From Lachnospiraceae bacterium (GTDB taxonomy: Bacteria; Bacillota; Clostridia; Lachnospirales; Lachnospiraceae): DNA of 32,444 bases. Made by a program: the position numbers and the translations under genes. The notes beneath the pieces were generated by a model. The model did not search any database. It was not told the DNA's origin and worked only from the letters and a program-made list of their open reading frames with translations. The stretch lies in assembly GCA_015057615.1 (NCBI GenBank), contig SVEA01000169.1, forward strand, positions 1 through 32,444, written 5' to 3'. Below, piece after piece: positions 30,504 to 32,444 of this stretch (the stretch's first letter is position 1; each line of letters begins with the position of its first letter).

Positions 30504-32072
30504 ATGAGCGAAAGAGTTCAAAATCCAATATTACCTGGATTTTATCCCGATCCATCCATTTGCAGAGTCGGAGAAGATTATTATTTGGTTACGTCAACCT
30601 TTGCTTACTTTCCGGGAGTACCCATTTTCCATAGCAAAGATTTAATTCATTGGGAGCAGATAGGCAATATTCTTGATCGGGAGGAGCAGCTTGATTTAAC
30701 AGGTGCTAAGCAGTCCTGGGGAATTTATGCGCCCACGATTCGGTATCATAACAACACCTTTTATATGATCACGACGAATGTAAGTAACGGCGGGAATTTC
30801 ATCGTCACCGCCACAGATACTGCAGGTCCCTGGTCAGATCCATATTTTCTCAAAGGCGCAGACGGCATTGATCCATCCCTGTTCTTTGATGATGACGGTA
30901 AGTGCTATTATACTGGAACATCGGATCGCAGAGAGGGATCTAAGTATTTCGGAGATAATGAGATATGGGTGCAGGAGCTGGATCTTGAGACCATGAAGCT
31001 GACCGGAGAGTCCTACGTACTCTGGCATGGTGCGCTTCATGATGTAGTGTGGGCGGAAGCACCGCATCTGTATAAGAAGGATGGCAAATATTATCTTATG
31101 ATTGCGGAAGCAGGCACCGGACATGAGCATGCCGTAACGATTGCTACCGGTACAAACTTAAAGGAACCATTTGAGGGATACCGATGCAATCCGATTCTCA
31201 CTCACAGACATCTGGGGAAAAACTACCCTATCGTAAATGTCGGCCATGCGGATTTGGTTGAGACGCAGAACGGGGAATGGTATATGGTTGCATTGGCTTC
31301 CCGTCCTTACGGCGGATATTACCGTAATATGGGCAGAGAGACCTTCCTGGTACCGCTTATTTGGGAGGATGGATGGCCTCTTATCAATCCGGGGAAAGGA
31401 ATTGTCGAGGATACGGTAGAAGAACCGGATCTTCCGCCTTTTACAGCAGAAGTGGTACCGGAAAAGGAGGATTTTGAAGATGATAAGCTTCCGTTCCGTT
31501 TTCTGTATCTGAGAAATCCAAAAACAGATAACTACAGTCTAAGCGATCGAAAAGGCTTTCTTCGTATGAAACTGGCACCGGTAAAGATGACGGATCTGGA
31601 TAGTCCAAGCTATGTCGGCTTACGGCAGACCGGAATGAGCTTTCTATTCGAGACGAAGATGGAGTTTACGCCGCATACGATTAATGAAGAGGCAGGAATT
31701 GTATTATTACAGAGCAATGAATTTCATTATCGCTTTGTTGTTACTATGCGGGACGGCCTTCCAGTTTTGCAGCTGATCAAATGCTTTGAGGGTAAGGAAG
31801 AAATATTGGAGCAGATGCTGATCGAAGAACTAACGAAGAACGATAACAGCATTCGTTTACGTGTTACAGCGGAGGGACAGGATCTTAAATTCGCGATTAG
31901 CTATGACGGCAAGAGTTATCACATCGTAAAGTCCGGCGTGGATGCCAGGATACTTAGTACCGATGTGGCAGGAGGATTCACAGGAACCACCATGGGAATC
32001 TATTGCTCCGGAAATCATACGGAAACAGATAATTACGCGGACTTTGACTGGATTACATATAAGAATCTGTAG
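30504..32072 (+). CDS. GH43 beta-xylosidase (XynB-type)
   Basis: 522 residues from ATG 30504, behind GAGGAAAATT; an ATG four codons earlier overlaps that ribosome site. N-terminal five-bladed beta-propeller of GH43 with catalytic base Asp16 (GFYPDPS), pKa-tuning Asp123 (GIDPS) and general acid Glu185 (WAEAPH). A C-terminal beta-sandwich (about 320-522) closes the active site, as in GH43 subfamily 11 beta-xylosidases; total length fits. No signal peptide, so it should hydrolyse xylo-oligosaccharides in the cytoplasm. Arabinofuranosidase side activity is common in the family. It stands alone: no xylose transporter or isomerase is in the window. Confidence 0.93.
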   Translation: MSERVQNPILPGFYPDPSICRVGEDYYLVTSTFAYFPGVPIFHSKDLIHWEQIGNILDREEQLDLTGAKQSWGIYAPTIRYHNNTFYMITTNVSNGGNFIVTATDTAGPWSDPYFLKGADGIDPSLFFDDDGKCYYTGTSDRREGSKYFGDNEIWVQELDLETMKLTGESYVLWHGALHDVVWAEAPHLYKKDGKYYLMIAEAGTGHEHAVTIATGTNLKEPFEGYRCNPILTHRHLGKNYPIVNVGHADLVETQNGEWYMVALASRPYGGYYRNMGRETFLVPLIWEDGWPLINPGKGIVEDTVEEPDLPPFTAEVVPEKEDFEDDKLPFRFLYLRNPKTDNYSLSDRKGFLRMKLAPVKMTDLDSPSYVGLRQTGMSFLFETKMEFTPHTINEEAGIVLLQSNEFHYRFVVTMRDGLPVLQLIKCFEGKEEILEQMLIEELTKNDNSIRLRVTAEGQDLKFAISYDGKSYHIVKSGVDARILSTDVAGGFTGTTMGIYCSGNHTETDNYADFDWITYKNL

Positions 32073-32138
32073 TAATTGCCGCCACCAATCAACGGAACTG
32101 GCAGAGACGGCAGCAGACGAATACATAGGATACAAAGG

Positions 32139-32191
32139 GTCAATGATATATCCTTCAATTTTTGTGGGAAGGAAGATCATTGATCTTTTTT
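32139..32191 (+). terminator. Terminator of the xylosidase gene
   Basis: A long stem, GTCAATGAT...CCTTC with GAAGG...ATCATTGATC, followed by seven T (32185-32191). Confidence 0.88.
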
Positions 32192-32325
32192 TATCGTATA
32201 GGAAATTACGTCCTATTACGATAAAAAACGCTCCGCTAAGGATGCGCACTCGCACGTATTGTATTTTGCCAGCGATGCTGGCCGCGCTCGGCGCTAGAGT
32301 TTCGCAAGCGAAACTCTTTCTTGCT
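32192..32325 (+). repeat. Family 2 structured element, copy B
   Basis: Again begins at the end of a terminator T-tract. TATCGTATAGGA pairs with TCCTATTACGATA (one bulge), extended by flanking T and A runs. Then comes the GCGCACTCGCACGTA box, GCCAGC/GCTGGC (32268-32273, 32277-32282) and AGAGTTTCGC/GCGAAACTCT (32296-32305, 32308-32317), ending TTCTTGCT. Nearly identical to copy A from the box onward. Confidence 0.88.
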
Positions 32326-32444
32326 TTATAGGAAATTGCTCCGTAAGGAGCAACTCAGTATTAAAAATGCCTGCACAAAGGCAGGCATAAGAAATAGACG
32401 ATTGCAGATTAGAAGATATAAAAACCTTCTTCACCGAAATCATC
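32326..32444. other. Further hairpins at the window end, no gene
   Basis: TTGCTCC/GGAGCAA (about 32336-32353) and ATGCCTG/CAGGCAT (about 32368-32389) are small hairpins after copy B. The region is cut by the window end. Confidence 0.5.

Noticed and set aside
1-32444. tRNA or rRNA genes
   Set aside because: No cloverleaf with a GTTCRA T-loop or rRNA-like conserved stretch was seen on either strand by eye; a covariance search was not possible.

Overview
The window looks like a chromosomal segment of an anaerobic, spore-forming Firmicute of the Lachnospiraceae / Clostridium cluster XIVa type. The evidence is moderately low G+C with strong AGGAGG ribosome sites and consensus sigma-A promoters, FeFe-hydrogenase maturation genes, GerM and CotF spore proteins, DegV, PTS-based sugar uptake and a GH43 beta-xylosidase. 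No species assignment is possible from the sequence alone.

Layout. 1-1542: a dispersed repeat, then a GerM-domain lipoprotein. 1722-3494 (-): a secreted flavoprotein reductase of the fumarate/urocanate type carrying an FMN_bind domain. 3495-4466: its promoter, a second repeat copy, a strong terminator and a long leader. 4467-8289: hydE-hydG-hydF. 8415-10628 (-): ApbE flavin transferase and a two-repeat lipoprotein that appears to carry two divergent flavinylation motifs. 10834-13465 (-): a CotF-like spore coat protein and a Smr-less MutS2. 13466-14573: a gene-poor region with a broken or non-coding minus-strand transcription unit and a 202-bp MITE flanked by a perfect 8-bp target duplication. 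14574-24797: a galactitol PTS locus (MtlR/LicR-type regulator, IIA, IIB, IIC, galactitol-1-P dehydrogenase, tagatose-6-P kinase, tagatose-bisP aldolase, LacX-like epimerase) that also encodes its own HPr and Enzyme I. 24916-26450 (-): an alpha/beta hydrolase and an XRE-AbrB regulator. Then come a dinB remnant, a CcdA-TlpA fusion (-), a MarR regulator, DegV, a third full repeat copy and a GH43 beta-xylosidase, closed by a terminator and another dispersed element.

How the genes work together. The PTS locus is self-sufficient: HPr and EI deliver phosphate from PEP, IIABC imports galactitol as galactitol-1-P, and GatD, the kinase and the aldolase take it through tagatose-6-P and tagatose-1,6-bisP to triose phosphates. 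The HPr has Leu in place of regulatory Ser46. The flavin genes (reductase, ApbE, two-domain lipoprotein) resemble a surface electron-transfer set, and two of them share a very similar promoter core. HydEGF build the H-cluster of an FeFe hydrogenase encoded elsewhere.

Most novel signal. Three families of dispersed, structured intergenic elements recur here. Family 1 (60-334, 3764-4052, 29965-30236, a remnant at 8385-8445, and a module shared with the 14160-14361 MITE) and family 2 (4287-4433, 13607-13737, 32192-32325, always directly after a terminator T-tract) show compensatory base changes between copies, which points to selection on RNA folding with an inferable sense strand. Family 3 is a stem-loop leader directly before the starts of hydG and the xylosidase gene.
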